Positions 8,601 to 17,375 of a stretch of DNA of 64,000 bases are shown here, in pieces (position 1 is the first letter of the stretch; each line of letters opens with the position of its first letter). The notes below the pieces were generated by a model. The model saw only the letters and a program-made list of their open reading frames with translations, ran no database searches and was not told where the DNA came from. Source of the stretch: Candidatus Leptofilum proximum (GTDB lineage: Bacteria > Chloroflexota > Anaerolineae > Promineifilales > Promineifilaceae); assembly GCA_016710325.1 (NCBI GenBank), contig JADJXK010000002.1, positions 558,001 through 622,000 of the forward strand. The letters run 5' to 3'. A program made the translations under genes and the position numbers.

Positions 8601-10903
8601 GAGTTGGGCGTGGCCACCACACCGTTGGCGGTGCTGAGGTAGGCATCCAGCATGGTCACAATCTGCTCCGGCGTTTCCACCAGGCGGCCTACGGCCAGGT
8701 CGGGAATGGGCAGCGTGTCGATTTTGCTGGACAGCTCTACGGCTGCGCCGTAGCGATCCTGGCTGAGCACGTACCCCAACCGCAGGCTGGCCTGCGAGGC
8801 CGTGGCATCCAGCACGGGCGGCACGTAGTTGCGCTCGTTGGCCAGCAGCGCCTGGTCGGGATGGCGGAAGAAGGGAATCACGTCGTCGTTGCCGATGATG
8901 ACGATGTAGGCCAGCGGATTCAGGGCGCGGTAGCTGTCCACAATGTCTTTGATGGCGTAGGCCACCAGGTTTTTGGCAAAGGGGCAGGCGGGATAGAGAT
9001 CGGCCTGGGCGTTGGCCGCGGCCACGCGAGCGTCGCTGCTCACATCTACGATGACGCCGTTGACTTCGGCGCGGGCGGCAAAGGTGGCCAGGCGCGCCTG
9101 CAGGGTGGTGAGGCTGCCGGATAGACGGGTGGTGTCGGCCAGAATGATGGTGTTGGTGTTGTTGGCAACGGCCGTATGCGTGCTGGCGGGCAAAGCGGTG
9201 GTCACATCGCCACAGTTCCCCGCCGTTTGCATCACGTTCAGGGTGTAGCTGTTGTTCGGATCAAAAACGCCGTTACGACCGCGCACCCGAATGTAGAAGC
9301 TGCCGCTGTTTTCCCAGGTGTTCAGCCGCACACCCTCACCCGCCTTGCCGTTGAAAGCGGAAACGGCAATCAGGCTGCGCATCTGGGCGCTGGAGAAAGC
9401 GTCCGGGCTGAACGCGTCCGGTGAAAAAGCATCGGGGCTAAACGCGTCCGGTGAAAAAGCATCAGGGCTGAACGCATCGGGGCTGAACGCGTCTGGACTA
9501 AAGGCGTCTGGCGAGAATGCATCGGGACTAAATGCGTCCGGGCTGAAGGCATCCGGGGAGAAGGCATCGGGACTGAACGCATCCGGGGAGAAGGCATCGG
9601 GACTGAACGCATCCGGGGAGAAGGCATCGGGACTGAACGCATCCGGGGAGAAAGCATCGGGTGAGAAGGCGTCCGGGGCAAATTCGGCCGTCAGTGAGAC
9701 CAGGTCTGTGGTGTCATCCAGCGTCTGCAGCGATTCCCACTCGGCGGCGATGTCTTTGTAGACGGTGAGGTCGTAGTTGGCAGGCAGGTCGGTGAGGGTG
9801 ATCACCAGCTGGCTGTTGGGCTGCACGGCAAATTTATACCAGCGGGACTGCCCGGCCAGGTCGAGGTGCTGGCTGATTTCGGCCGTTTGCACTTCGGGGG
9901 AAACGGAGTCGGGCGTCAATTCCAGATCCAGGGCACGTGGCCAGGAATCGTTGCCCAGGCCCAGGCGGATGCAGCGGCTGAATTCGGACGTGCCGTCGTA
10001 CCCGGTAGCCAGGGCAGTGAGGCTGGCGTTGGTGAGGGGGGTGGAAACGGCCGTTGTAAAGCTGGCATTGCCATTTTCATCCGTGGCCACCTCGGTACTG
10101 CCTAAATATGTCTGGCCCTCGCCAAACCCGGATTCGTGGCAGCTTTCGCTGGCGTAAAAGTCAATGGTGTAATTGCGGTCAGCTTTGCTGTTGAGCAGAC
10201 CTTCCACTTCCAAACTGGAGCCGGTGGAGATGGCGCGGATAAGTGTTGGGGTGTTTTGACGGCCGTTGGCCCCTACATCGCCATCACCCAGATCGTTGGG
10301 CGTAGGGCCATCACCTTCCAGGTCAATACCCAGGCCGCCATTGCCAAAAATCTGGTTCTGGATCAGCTTATTGCCGCTGCCTCCGGCAACCTGGATGCCG
10401 CTGCCGCTGTTACCACTGATGATGGCGCTTTCAATCATATTATGGCTACCGTCCACGAGCACACCGTTCCCATTGAAATTCTGAATGGTCAGGTCGCGCA
10501 CGGTGATGTAGCTGCCGGTCAGGACCAATCCATCGGCAGGGCCAGCTTCGCTGCCGTCCAGCACTACACCTATACTGTTGGTCGCGTTGGTTTTGAGCAA
10601 AACGGAGCGGGTGATGGCCGGCAGCGGGGAAGCCGGGCTGATCACGACGGGATTCAGGTAGCCGACATTAAACTGGATGATGGCGCTGCCGCCATAGCGG
10701 GAGTTGGACGCCTGGATGGCTTCACGCAGGGAGCAGTGTGACTTGGTACAGGCACCATCCGTCCCGTCGGCGGCGGTGTTGACGGTGTAAACGACAGGGC
10801 CCCACCAGGTGGCCGAAACCGTTGTGGTAACAAACAATACAAAGAGGGTCGCAAGGAACAAGAAAGTAATACGCCACAGATTCGTTCGTTTCACGCTATT
10901 CAT
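5645..10903 (-). CDS. Giant secreted protein: beta-helix, PPC-like domain with DAFSP repeats, gingipain/caspase-like domain, propeller-like C-terminus
   Basis: 1752 residues with an N-terminal signal sequence (ITFLFLATLFVLFVTTTVSA). Residues about 40-230 carry a CSLREAI motif and right-handed beta-helix repeats. Around 330-560 is a pre-peptidase C-type beta-sandwich interrupted by about 19 copies of the pentapeptide DAFSP (residues about 407-504). Residues about 560-1000 resemble a C25 gingipain/caspase-like fold, with a plausible His835 (LAGHFSA) and Cys872 (SAGCHAA) dyad. Immunoglobulin-like domains follow, and the C-terminus has repeated FDGSDVGL units typical of propeller-like repeats. 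The ATG at 10903 follows AAAGG. No membrane anchor or sortase signal is visible at the C-terminus. Likely an extracellular or surface-bound protease or adhesin; protease activity is inferred from the dyad only. Confidence 0.85.
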   Translation of the reverse strand: MNSVKRTNLWRITFLFLATLFVLFVTTTVSATWWGPVVYTVNTAADGTDGACTKSHCSLREAIQASNSRYGGSAIIQFNVGYLNPVVISPASPLPAITRSVLLKTNATNSIGVVLDGSEAGPADGLVLTGSYITVRDLTIQNFNGNGVLVDGSHNMIESAIISGNSGSGIQVAGGSGNKLIQNQIFGNGGLGIDLEGDGPTPNDLGDGDVGANGRQNTPTLIRAISTGSSLEVEGLLNSKADRNYTIDFYASESCHESGFGEGQTYLGSTEVATDENGNASFTTAVSTPLTNASLTALATGYDGTSEFSRCIRLGLGNDSWPRALDLELTPDSVSPEVQTAEISQHLDLAGQSRWYKFAVQPNSQLVITLTDLPANYDLTVYKDIAAEWESLQTLDDTTDLVSLTAEFAPDAFSPDAFSPDAFSPDAFSPDAFSPDAFSPDAFSPDAFSPDAFSPDAFSPDAFSPDAFSPDAFSPDAFSPDAFSPDAFSPDAFSPDAFSPDAFSSAQMRSLIAVSAFNGKAGEGVRLNTWENSGSFYIRVRGRNGVFDPNNSYTLNVMQTAGNCGDVTTALPASTHTAVANNTNTIILADTTRLSGSLTTLQARLATFAARAEVNGVIVDVSSDARVAAANAQADLYPACPFAKNLVAYAIKDIVDSYRALNPLAYIVIIGNDDVIPFFRHPDQALLANERNYVPPVLDATASQASLRLGYVLSQDRYGAAVELSSKIDTLPIPDLAVGRLVETPEQIVTMLDAYLSTANGVVATPNSALVTGYDFLADAANAVASELSSGLGSPATTLITPRDVAPTDPAAWTANDLRGLLLTNRYDVSFLAGHFSASSALAADYTTRLLAAELAASSVDMTNALVFSAGCHAAYNIVDAHGVPGVTVEPDWAQAFASKGVTLIAGTGYQYGDTDFIEYSERLYLSFSEELRAGTGPVAIGQALAAAKQTYLAETQELRPLHEKSLLEATLFGLPMLKIDMPAGRGNPSGDTFVVGSTTGFTSDPGQTLGLTYADLTIAPELTLVEQPLDIVGAAEPASVTATYLSGSDGVIVNPVEPVLPLESLNVGVADTVLRGVGFRGGAFTDLPGILPLTGAATTEVRGVHPPFVTNVFYPMQPYQVNYFGQLVNGLGGNVQLNVTPAQYLSDNAASISGTLRQFSAMDFRLYYSDYIAQSQVTGNVPALAAPPSISQVAAFPDDGVVTIQARVVGDPAAGIQEVWVTYTGSGPMAGLWQSIDLVQSENDSTLWQATLSLNGVPAGDVRFIVQAVNGVGLVSAATNLGAYYSGEGTAEGDLLATAVTLLSPPTSGAYSTEISVSAVLTSDGEPVANRYLSFRVGPQTRTVLTNASGQATANLALLGLPGSTDLAVTFGGDAEYEASFHTVPFTITKQATVLTLAPSDATVEIGDALPFVATLKDVSGRPFGQKTVFFIISGANGTYAEAVITDFAGRAPLNAVPLPAGTYTVAVYFSGTIPLPAGNLNLPDDRYLPSMTSGLLTLVDPPVETGQTLYLSTTDSGTVDGVAYSGEDMLGFDLDTGEWSLLFDGSDVGLAGRDVTAFAWLPDGSLLIAVAEDFYLGVQGGINVDNSDILRFEPASLGEDTAGTWSLYFEGSDVDLKTPQEAIRALTVLGDGRIVIGTKGPVKVGSINAKSRDLVVFTPTSLGENTTGSWDLYFDGSDVGLLSASGSSIEAAHQDEETGDLYLVTSGEGDQVMVCSPISLGQNTDCTFTVFWNGPDHGLYTEQIDAIAIR
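9391..9684. repeat. 15-bp tandem repeat, about 19 units, coding for (DAFSP)n
   Basis: The unit reads GACGCGTTCAGCCCG on the coding (minus) strand with synonymous third-base drift, so codon-level purifying selection or conversion has kept the DAFSP peptide. Length is a multiple of three throughout. Five nearly identical 30-base double units at 9540-9665 suggest recent expansion at that end. Confidence 0.9.
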
Positions 10904-10925
10904 ACCTTTTCTCTCATACCAAGAT

Positions 10926-11080
10926 GCAGCGCTTCCCGTTTATGGCGCTGTCGTTACTCCAAATCCTGGCGCAGAAATCAACTATTCAATTTTGGCTCCA
11001 CCGTAAAAATTTTTGAGACAGGCGACGAAGTTGTTCTGGTGCCGCCTGGTTGGTCATACGCGTTGTTGAATGACGATTAG
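10926..11080 (+). pseudogene. Cupin-like gene fragment (possible remnant)
   Basis: Two plus-strand frames read as parts of a cupin. The first runs to a stop at 11004 (ALPVYGAVVTPNPGAEINY), and the second, overlapping frame ends at 11080 (FETGDEVVLVPPGWSYALL). The GDEVVLVPPGW stretch is the typical second cupin motif region. No full-length reading frame joins them, so this would be a frameshifted C-terminal remnant. The match is by eye and short; a chance resemblance is possible. The rest of the 10904-11240 gap shows nothing I recognise. Confidence 0.35.
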
Positions 11081-11240
11081 GCCATCGTCGCTCAGTGTGC
11101 CGGGGTATGCTTACGAATCGGATTAATTTTAATGGAAACTTTACACACGGCTCTTCGGACACGGCCGTCAGTATAACATCCGGCCATAGGGGAGGTCGTG
11201 AAAAAGAAAGGGGGATTGGGTGAAGATGGAGTAAAAGGTG

Positions 11241-13109
11241 CTACCGGTCCGCAGCAGGCGGCGGTTCAACGGGCAGCCCGGCCAACTGCATGATTTTGAG
11301 GGCGTTGGTGGTGGGGCAGGGGCCAGGATGCAGCTTGTAGTCGAACACCATACGGCCGTCCACCACCGCATCACGAAAGTGCACGTTTTGAATCTTGTCC
11401 GAGGCTTCCGCCAGCTGCACCAGCTCCAGATCGTGGGTGGCAATAACGCCCAGGCCGGTGCCCTGGGCCAGGGTCTGAATGTACGCCTGGCTGCCGATCA
11501 GGCGCTCACGATTGTTGGTGCCCCGGAAAATCTCGTCGATGAGGAAGAGGAGCGGCCGTTCCCCAGCCGCATTGAGCGCGATAAGCAGCTGCGACAACCG
11601 ACGCACCTCGGCATAGAAAAAAGAAAACCCGTCGCTGAGCGAATCGGCCACGCGTATGGTGGCAAAGAGGCGCAGCCAGCTGGCCTGGAACGATTGGGCC
11701 ACCACCGGGCCGCCAGCATAGGCCAGCACCAGGTTGACACCAATCGTGCGCAAAAAAGAGCTCTTCCCGGCCATGTTGGAACCAGTGACGAGGTAAATCG
11801 GCCGTGCTTCATCCAGCCGCACGTCGTTGCAAACACGCTGTTCGCCGGGGATGAGGGGGTGCCCCAACTGCTCGGCAGCAAAAATAGATTCTTCGGCAGC
11901 GGTCAGCGCGGGCCAGACCCACTCGCCGGGGTTGAGGTAAGCAAAGGTAGCCAGGCTGCTGGCTGCTTCCAACTCGTACCAGACGTCCAGCCAGCGCGGC
12001 AGCTGGGCCGCCAGTGCGTCGCGGCATTGGTCAAGCCGGTAGGCAAAGTAGATGTCCCAGGGCAGCAGGGCGTTTAACAAAAAACCCAGCAGCCAATTCT
12101 GGCGCAGCCCCACGCCCACCATCACCTTCTGCACGCGGCGGATGTGGGCCGACGGCCGTTCCCCTTCCACTAAAAACGGCTGGCAAAGCTGCTGCACCTC
12201 CGGCATCTGGTCATAGCGCCACTGCTCCAAAAAGGCAAACACGCCGTTGAGCACCCGCAGGCGCTCGTCCAGGAACAGCACGTCGCTAAACAAACTGGCC
12301 GCTCGCTGGAAGCCCAGGGTGATGAACAAGACGCCGTAAACCAGGGCACTGCCCAGCCAGAGCGGCGGCCACTGCCACAACTGGTACCCGGCAAACAAGA
12401 CCCAGTTCACCACCGCCAACAGGGCCAACACGAGGAGCAACGGCCGTAACGACCCCTCACCACTTTCCCGGCCGAACCAGGCCAACAGTTCCTGCCCCGC
12501 AAATTGCGGCGCCCTCTGCGGGCTGCTGCCATCGACCGGCAGAGCCGCTTGCAGCGCCAGCCGCTGGCGAAAGCGCGTTTGCCTGGCCAGCTCACGCACG
12601 CGGCGCTGCCGCACCTGCACGGCATCCACCTGCGGCGACGGGTCCAGCAGCCAATCGTGCAGGCGGTGGCTGCCTTCTTGGGAAACGGCCGTATCCAGCA
12701 GCCGGTGCAGCGAAAACTCACCCACTATGTCCAAATCCTGGGCAAAGGGGTGATCAGCGGTGACGGGAAACGGCCGTGCTGCGGGCAGCTGCGGCCAATC
12801 CAGCGTCATGCGCGCCAGGTGCGACTGCGTCATGCAATGCCAGATGACAAAGCGAATGACGGCATTTTCCACCCGGCGGTGCACGATGACGGCGGCAATG
12901 AAGGGGGTGAAGGCAACGGCCGTTACCCACAGCCACGCCACCGGCCCCCACTGCAAAAAACTGGCCCCACTTACTACCCCGCCCAGGGCAAACAGACCCA
13001 GCCGCCAGCGCGAAAACTGGTCACTGCGGCGGCGCAGCACGCCCAACCGCCGCTCCAGGCGGGCTGATTGGTGCTGCAACAGGCGAAGACGGTGGGCTTT
13101 TTCGGTCAT
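11241..13109 (-). CDS. Membrane-associated MutS-like ATPase
   Basis: 622-residue member of the MutS-related family (domain V ATPase) that lacks the mismatch-recognition domain. The N-terminus (residues about 30-80) has two hydrophobic segments and a second pair lies near 215-260, which suggests membrane attachment. The C-terminal third has the MutS Walker A (TGSNMAGKSS near residue 441), Walker B (LFLIDEIFRGTNN near 515) and the ST(H)-type motif (GVIATHDLEL). True MutS1 is about 850-900 residues and soluble, so this is not the mismatch-repair protein. Function is unknown; such proteins occur in several phyla. It stands alone, divergent from the PAS regulator. Confidence 0.87.
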   Translation of the reverse strand: MTEKAHRLRLLQHQSARLERRLGVLRRRSDQFSRWRLGLFALGGVVSGASFLQWGPVAWLWVTAVAFTPFIAAVIVHRRVENAVIRFVIWHCMTQSHLARMTLDWPQLPAARPFPVTADHPFAQDLDIVGEFSLHRLLDTAVSQEGSHRLHDWLLDPSPQVDAVQVRQRRVRELARQTRFRQRLALQAALPVDGSSPQRAPQFAGQELLAWFGRESGEGSLRPLLLVLALLAVVNWVLFAGYQLWQWPPLWLGSALVYGVLFITLGFQRAASLFSDVLFLDERLRVLNGVFAFLEQWRYDQMPEVQQLCQPFLVEGERPSAHIRRVQKVMVGVGLRQNWLLGFLLNALLPWDIYFAYRLDQCRDALAAQLPRWLDVWYELEAASSLATFAYLNPGEWVWPALTAAEESIFAAEQLGHPLIPGEQRVCNDVRLDEARPIYLVTGSNMAGKSSFLRTIGVNLVLAYAGGPVVAQSFQASWLRLFATIRVADSLSDGFSFFYAEVRRLSQLLIALNAAGERPLLFLIDEIFRGTNNRERLIGSQAYIQTLAQGTGLGVIATHDLELVQLAEASDKIQNVHFRDAVVDGRMVFDYKLHPGPCPTTNALKIMQLAGLPVEPPPAADR

Positions 13110-13369
13110 TAGAAGGGGGATTATAGAGGATGCAGCGGATAAAAGAAAAAGGGCGAGGATTGAGCAACGGCCGTAGTCATGACCGTCTCAGCCGCTCGCC
13201 GAACCGCGTCCACCGGACCGTATGACGTTTGTCACCCCGAACGCGTGACACTCCGCCAAATTTTTTCTCGTGTAAGCTGCTTTGTAAGAGCGAGGGCCGC
13301 AAGATCGAACTGTTGCCGTTATCTGTTTAGTTCCAAAGTTAACCGTCCTCATGTTTAAGGTGAAGCAAC

Positions 13370-14512
13370 ATGACTTCTATCAAGCACTTTTTTAGCAAAA
13401 CAGGAGATGGCGCCTGGAGCGTGGCAGAAGACGGCCAGATTCTTTTCTGGAATATGGCGGCGGTTGAGCTGCTTGGTTATCCGGCGGAAGAGGCCGTTAA
13501 CAAGTATTGCTGGCAGCTGCTAGGCGGGCTAACACCCCAGGGGGAACCTTACTGCGCGCCCAGCTGCCCGGTGCGCCAGAATATTAGACAGGGTATCCCC
13601 GTCACCAGTTTTGATGTGCAGCTGCGCCATCGCAGCGGACATTACATTCTGACCAATATGAGCACCATCCCGGTGCCTCAAGGATTTGACGAAAACTTTC
13701 TGGTCCATTTGCTGCGCATGCGCAAACAGCAGCACCAGACATACCACCCCTTCCGTTTTTATTTGCTGGGTCCCCTGGTGGTTATGCGCCACGATGGCAC
13801 GCAGGTTGAAGGGGCGTTATGGAACCGGGTAAAAACGCGGGCGCTGATGGCCTACCTGGTGATGCAGAAGGGCACGGCCGTTTCTCGTGAGCAGATCCTG
13901 GAAATGCTGTGGCCCGACCTGGATGACAAAGCGGCCATGCACAACCTGAACACCACCGTCTACAACCTGCGCCGCAGCCTGGAACCACACTTGGAAAAAG
14001 CCAGCCAATCGCGCTACCTCCTGTACCAAAACGGCTGCTATCGTTTAGCCGGGGCCAAAGAACACTGGCTGGACGTTGACGCCTTTGAATGTGGCATACG
14101 CCGGGCCCGGCAAGAAACAGACAGGGAAACGGCCGTCAAACTGTACAAAATCGCCCTGGCTCTCTATCGCGGGGATTACCTGTTCGACCTCACCGACACG
14201 CACAGCTGGGTGCGCGATCAGCAGTTCCGTCTGCAAGAAATCTACCTCACCGCCCTGGCAGAGCTGGCCCAGCTCTACGAAAAAATGGACATGCCAGAAG
14301 AAGCCATCGCTATCTACCAGCAAATTCTGTCTATCGACTGCTGCCAGGAAAACAGCTGCCGTAAGCTCATGGACCTTTTCCTCCAGCTGGGGAAACGCAG
14401 TGAGGCCATCCAGATATGCCAACGGGTGGCAAAATGCCTGGAAAATGAGCTCGACGTCTTAATAAGTGCTCAAACGCGAGCGTTATACGAGAAAATCTGT
14501 CGCGCGGTTTAG
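13370..14512 (+). CDS. PAS - winged helix - BTAD transcriptional regulator (paralogue 1)
   Basis: 380-residue regulator. Residues 1-115 form a PAS sensor (EDGQILFWNMAAVELLGY) with Cys47, Cys62 and Cys66 (CWQ and CAPSC). Residues about 125-205 form an OmpR/SARP-type winged helix (LLGPLVV start; SREQILEMLWPD), and about 230-375 form a bacterial transcriptional activation domain of TPR-like helices. The combination predicts a cytoplasmic DNA-binding activator that senses a small ligand or redox state through the PAS domain. The start ATG follows AAGGTGAAG. Its closest relative in the window is the gene at 16159, and both flank an FG-GAP protein gene just upstream of the multihaem cytochromes. 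The three cysteines are at identical positions in both. Confidence 0.9.
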   Translation: MTSIKHFFSKTGDGAWSVAEDGQILFWNMAAVELLGYPAEEAVNKYCWQLLGGLTPQGEPYCAPSCPVRQNIRQGIPVTSFDVQLRHRSGHYILTNMSTIPVPQGFDENFLVHLLRMRKQQHQTYHPFRFYLLGPLVVMRHDGTQVEGALWNRVKTRALMAYLVMQKGTAVSREQILEMLWPDLDDKAAMHNLNTTVYNLRRSLEPHLEKASQSRYLLYQNGCYRLAGAKEHWLDVDAFECGIRRARQETDRETAVKLYKIALALYRGDYLFDLTDTHSWVRDQQFRLQEIYLTALAELAQLYEKMDMPEEAIAIYQQILSIDCCQENSCRKLMDLFLQLGKRSEAIQICQRVAKCLENELDVLISAQTRALYEKICRAV

Positions 14513-14557
14513 ATTTGGTTGAGTGTTTGCTGGCATCCTCTGCACAGGAGGCATACC

Positions 14558-16018
14558 ATGCAAAAATGCGGCCGTTTCCCCTTTGTTGTCCTTCTGGTGT
14601 GCATGGCAGCTGCCTGGTTGATGGCAGCACACCTTTCACCGGCTGTTGTACCCGGCGTCACAGCCCAGACAGACACGATTAATTTTCCCCAATGGTACTT
14701 TGAAAGCGATCAGGCAGCCGCCAGTCTCGGCTTTGCCGCGAGCGGCGCTGGCGACGTAAACGGCGATGGCTTCGAAGACATCCTGGTTGGCGCGCCGAAA
14801 TACAGTGGCGCAGTCCACAAGGCAGGCACCGTGTTGGCCTTTTATGGGTCAGCCAGCGGCTTGCAGCCTGGGCCCCAGTGGCGCTTTGACGGCGATCAAA
14901 CGGGCGCCGAGCTGGGTTTTGCCGTCGCCGCTGCTGGCGATGTCAACGACGATGGCTTTGACGATGTGCTGCTCAGCGCGCCTCGCTACAACCAGGACCA
15001 TACGCGTGAGGGGCGCGTTTATGCATTTTATGGGGCGCCTGGCGGCCTGCCGCCCACACCGGACTGGCAGGTTGAAAGCAATCTGGTGGAGGCGTATCTA
15101 GGCTGGTCGGTAGCCGGGGCTGGTGATGTAAACAACGACGGCTTTGCTGATGTCATTATTGGCGCTAAATGGGCGCAGCAAAACTTTTTTAACGAGGGCA
15201 TGGTGCAGCTCTATCTGGGCAGCGCAGCAGGATTGGAGAATCTGCCAGCCTGGACGGTGTACGGGGGGCAGGCAGGAGCCAGCCTGGGCACGGCCGTTTC
15301 CAGCGCAGGCGACATCAATCACGATGGTTTTGCCGACGTCCTAGTTGGCGTGCCACTCTTTGATGCCAGTGAAGAAGATGCAGGGCGTGTGCTGGCCTTT
15401 TGTGGTTTGGTTGCGGGTCTGGCACAGACGCCTTGTTGGAGCGTCACCGGGATGCAGCAAAATGGCAGGTTGGGCGAAGCCGTCAGCGGCGGCGGGGATG
15501 TGACGGGCGACGGACTGGATGATGTCGTCATTGGCGCCCCAGGACAGAATGCCACCGTGCCAGAAGCCGGCGCGGTTTTCCTGTTTGGCGGATCGGCTGC
15601 CGGACTGAGCACAGAGTCATGGTGGACGGCCGTTGCCAATCAATCCTTTGCCCACTTTGGCGCCGCGGTAAACATGCACCATGACCTCAACGGGGACAGC
15701 CTGCACGATGTGCTGGTTGGCGCTTACACTTACAGCGCCGATCAATCTCAGGAGGGCCGCTTGTATGCTTTCTACGGTGCTTTAGGCGGCCCCGGCGCTC
15801 AACCTGACTGGATTGCCGAAGGCAACAAGGCCGAAGCAGAGTTTGGCTTTGCCCTCGGCAGCAGCGATGTGGATGGCGATGGTCAGGCAGAAGTGCTGGC
15901 AGGTGCCCCCAATTATCGCAAAGAAACTGAACTGCGCGGCCGAATTTTCCTCTTTGAACCAGTGCCTGGCGGTACGGCCGTCGACGAGCTGTTTCTCCCC
16001 CTGGTTCTAAAAAATTAG
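14558..16018 (+). CDS. Secreted FG-GAP (integrin alpha-like) repeat protein
   Basis: 486-residue exported protein. The ATG at 14558 is chosen because AGGAGG lies 6 bases upstream and it opens a clean signal peptide (FPFVVLLVCMAAAWLMAA). The mature part is about seven FG-GAP repeats (for example GAGDVNGDGFEDILVGAP), each with a DxNxDGxxD calcium-binding loop, which predicts a seven-bladed beta-propeller. The extreme C-terminus is LFLPLVLKN, a short aromatic/Leu-Pro motif followed by a basic residue, seen also at the end of the Asp-box protein at 17376. It probably works at the cell surface in binding or adhesion. It lies 45 bases after regulator 1. Confidence 0.92.
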   Translation: MQKCGRFPFVVLLVCMAAAWLMAAHLSPAVVPGVTAQTDTINFPQWYFESDQAAASLGFAASGAGDVNGDGFEDILVGAPKYSGAVHKAGTVLAFYGSASGLQPGPQWRFDGDQTGAELGFAVAAAGDVNDDGFDDVLLSAPRYNQDHTREGRVYAFYGAPGGLPPTPDWQVESNLVEAYLGWSVAGAGDVNNDGFADVIIGAKWAQQNFFNEGMVQLYLGSAAGLENLPAWTVYGGQAGASLGTAVSSAGDINHDGFADVLVGVPLFDASEEDAGRVLAFCGLVAGLAQTPCWSVTGMQQNGRLGEAVSGGGDVTGDGLDDVVIGAPGQNATVPEAGAVFLFGGSAAGLSTESWWTAVANQSFAHFGAAVNMHHDLNGDSLHDVLVGAYTYSADQSQEGRLYAFYGALGGPGAQPDWIAEGNKAEAEFGFALGSSDVDGDGQAEVLAGAPNYRKETELRGRIFLFEPVPGGTAVDELFLPLVLKN

Positions 16019-16158
16019 GGTCTCTGGGATTTTGTAGAGAACCTTCCCCCGTTGAGGATTGGTTGAGTTTGCTGTAGTACTTTTTTCCTAGCGAGTTCTA
16101 TCAGCGAGTGAGAACAAACAGCCAGGCCATCAGATCCGACAACGATGGGGCCATTGAC

Positions 16159-17277
16159 ATGAACCATATCCGGCAGACATTTGAAAAGATGAAGGTGCCT
16201 GTTTGTGCTATCAATGCAGCCCAACATCTTATTTATTGGAACCAGGCAGCGGCTGCTACCTTTGGTTATGCGGCCCAGGATGTGCTGGGCAAACCGTGCT
16301 GGTCCGTGCTTCAGGGAAACACGCTGCAAGGAAAACCGCTTTGCCGCCGCAATTGCCCTCTGCTGGCTATGATTGATCAAACGCAACCTGCCCGCGAATT
16401 CCTCATGTTTACCAAAGGGCCAGATGGCGTGCTGCACCAGCTGGAGGTAAACGCGGCAACCATAATGGCCGTTGACCAAACCGTATCTCTGGTCCATTAT
16501 TTACGGCCGTGTCCAAGCCCCGCCCCGGCTTTTGCCCTGCGGCTGTTGGGTCCCGTTCAACTTCGCGACGCAAACGGCCGTCTTCTCCACCACGTCACCT
16601 GGGCCAGCAAACGGCAGATGGCTCTCTTTGCCTACCTGGTTCTCAACCGCGATCACCCTGTGACGCCAAAAGAATTGCAGCACCAGTTTTGGCCCATCCT
16701 CCCCGCCGAGGAAGTTGCGGGTGAGATAACGGCCGTTTCTCAAACCCTATGCCACCTCTTGAATCTGGAAACACCTCTTCCACGAGTCAACGGCGGCTAC
16801 CAGCTGCCAGGCAATATCCTCTTCTGGCTGGACGTGAACGAATTCGACAAGCGGTTATCCCAGGCTGCTGAGGAGCCGGACCCCGCCCAGGAAATCCGGC
16901 TTTTGGAGGAAGTGGTTGATCTCTACCAGGATGACTTTTTGTGCAACCTGCCCCTTCGTTCAAGCTGGATTGTCACCTGGCGCACGCACTTTCAACAGGG
17001 ATACCTGGCTGCTCTACAGCGGCTGAGCACTTTGTATGAAGAAGCAAGTGATTTACCAGCGGCCCGGTGGATTTATCTCAACGCGCTCAAAACTCAGCCG
17101 GTTTCAGGGGAATACGGCCGTTCTTTCATCCATCTTCTGGAAGCCAATACCACACCATCACAAACCTTGCGTCAGTGCAAGCGATTAATCTCGCTTTTGC
17201 AAAGCGAACTGGAAACGTTACTGGAAGCTTGTGACCAATCTCTTGCCGGTTCCGATTCACCCGCAGACGAGCCCTGA
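16159..17277 (+). CDS. PAS - winged helix - BTAD transcriptional regulator (paralogue 2)
   Basis: 372 residues, same architecture as the gene at 13370: PAS (residues 1-115), winged helix (about 130-200) and BTAD helices (about 225-355). The ATG at 16159 is preferred over a GTG at 16108 because the two paralogues then align from residue 1 with no gap (28 residues to the shared [FY]WN). Cys47, Cys62 and Cys66 coincide exactly. The winged helix is shorter and more divergent than in paralogue 1 (the LWPD motif reads FWPI). It lies about 100 bases upstream of the Asp-box protein gene and is the best candidate regulator of the cytochrome cluster. Confidence 0.87.
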   Translation: MNHIRQTFEKMKVPVCAINAAQHLIYWNQAAAATFGYAAQDVLGKPCWSVLQGNTLQGKPLCRRNCPLLAMIDQTQPAREFLMFTKGPDGVLHQLEVNAATIMAVDQTVSLVHYLRPCPSPAPAFALRLLGPVQLRDANGRLLHHVTWASKRQMALFAYLVLNRDHPVTPKELQHQFWPILPAEEVAGEITAVSQTLCHLLNLETPLPRVNGGYQLPGNILFWLDVNEFDKRLSQAAEEPDPAQEIRLLEEVVDLYQDDFLCNLPLRSSWIVTWRTHFQQGYLAALQRLSTLYEEASDLPAARWIYLNALKTQPVSGEYGRSFIHLLEANTTPSQTLRQCKRLISLLQSELETLLEACDQSLAGSDSPADEP

Positions 17278-17375
17278 GAGGAAGGGAGGGGAAAAGCATT
17301 TGAAAAAACTACCGCTCGCTCATCATAACCAAACCAACACATCCATTTTTTTGGATAAGGAGTGTGTAAGCAAAG

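Noticed and set aside
9391..9684. Possible CRISPR array
   Set aside because: Units are contiguous 15-bp coding repeats with no unique spacers. The repeats at 49911 also lack regular spacers.
9318..9761. Plus-strand frame with a repeated GEKASGLNASG peptide
   Set aside because: It is the antisense reading of the 15-bp DAFSP repeat; the sense frame lies within a 1752-residue secreted protein.
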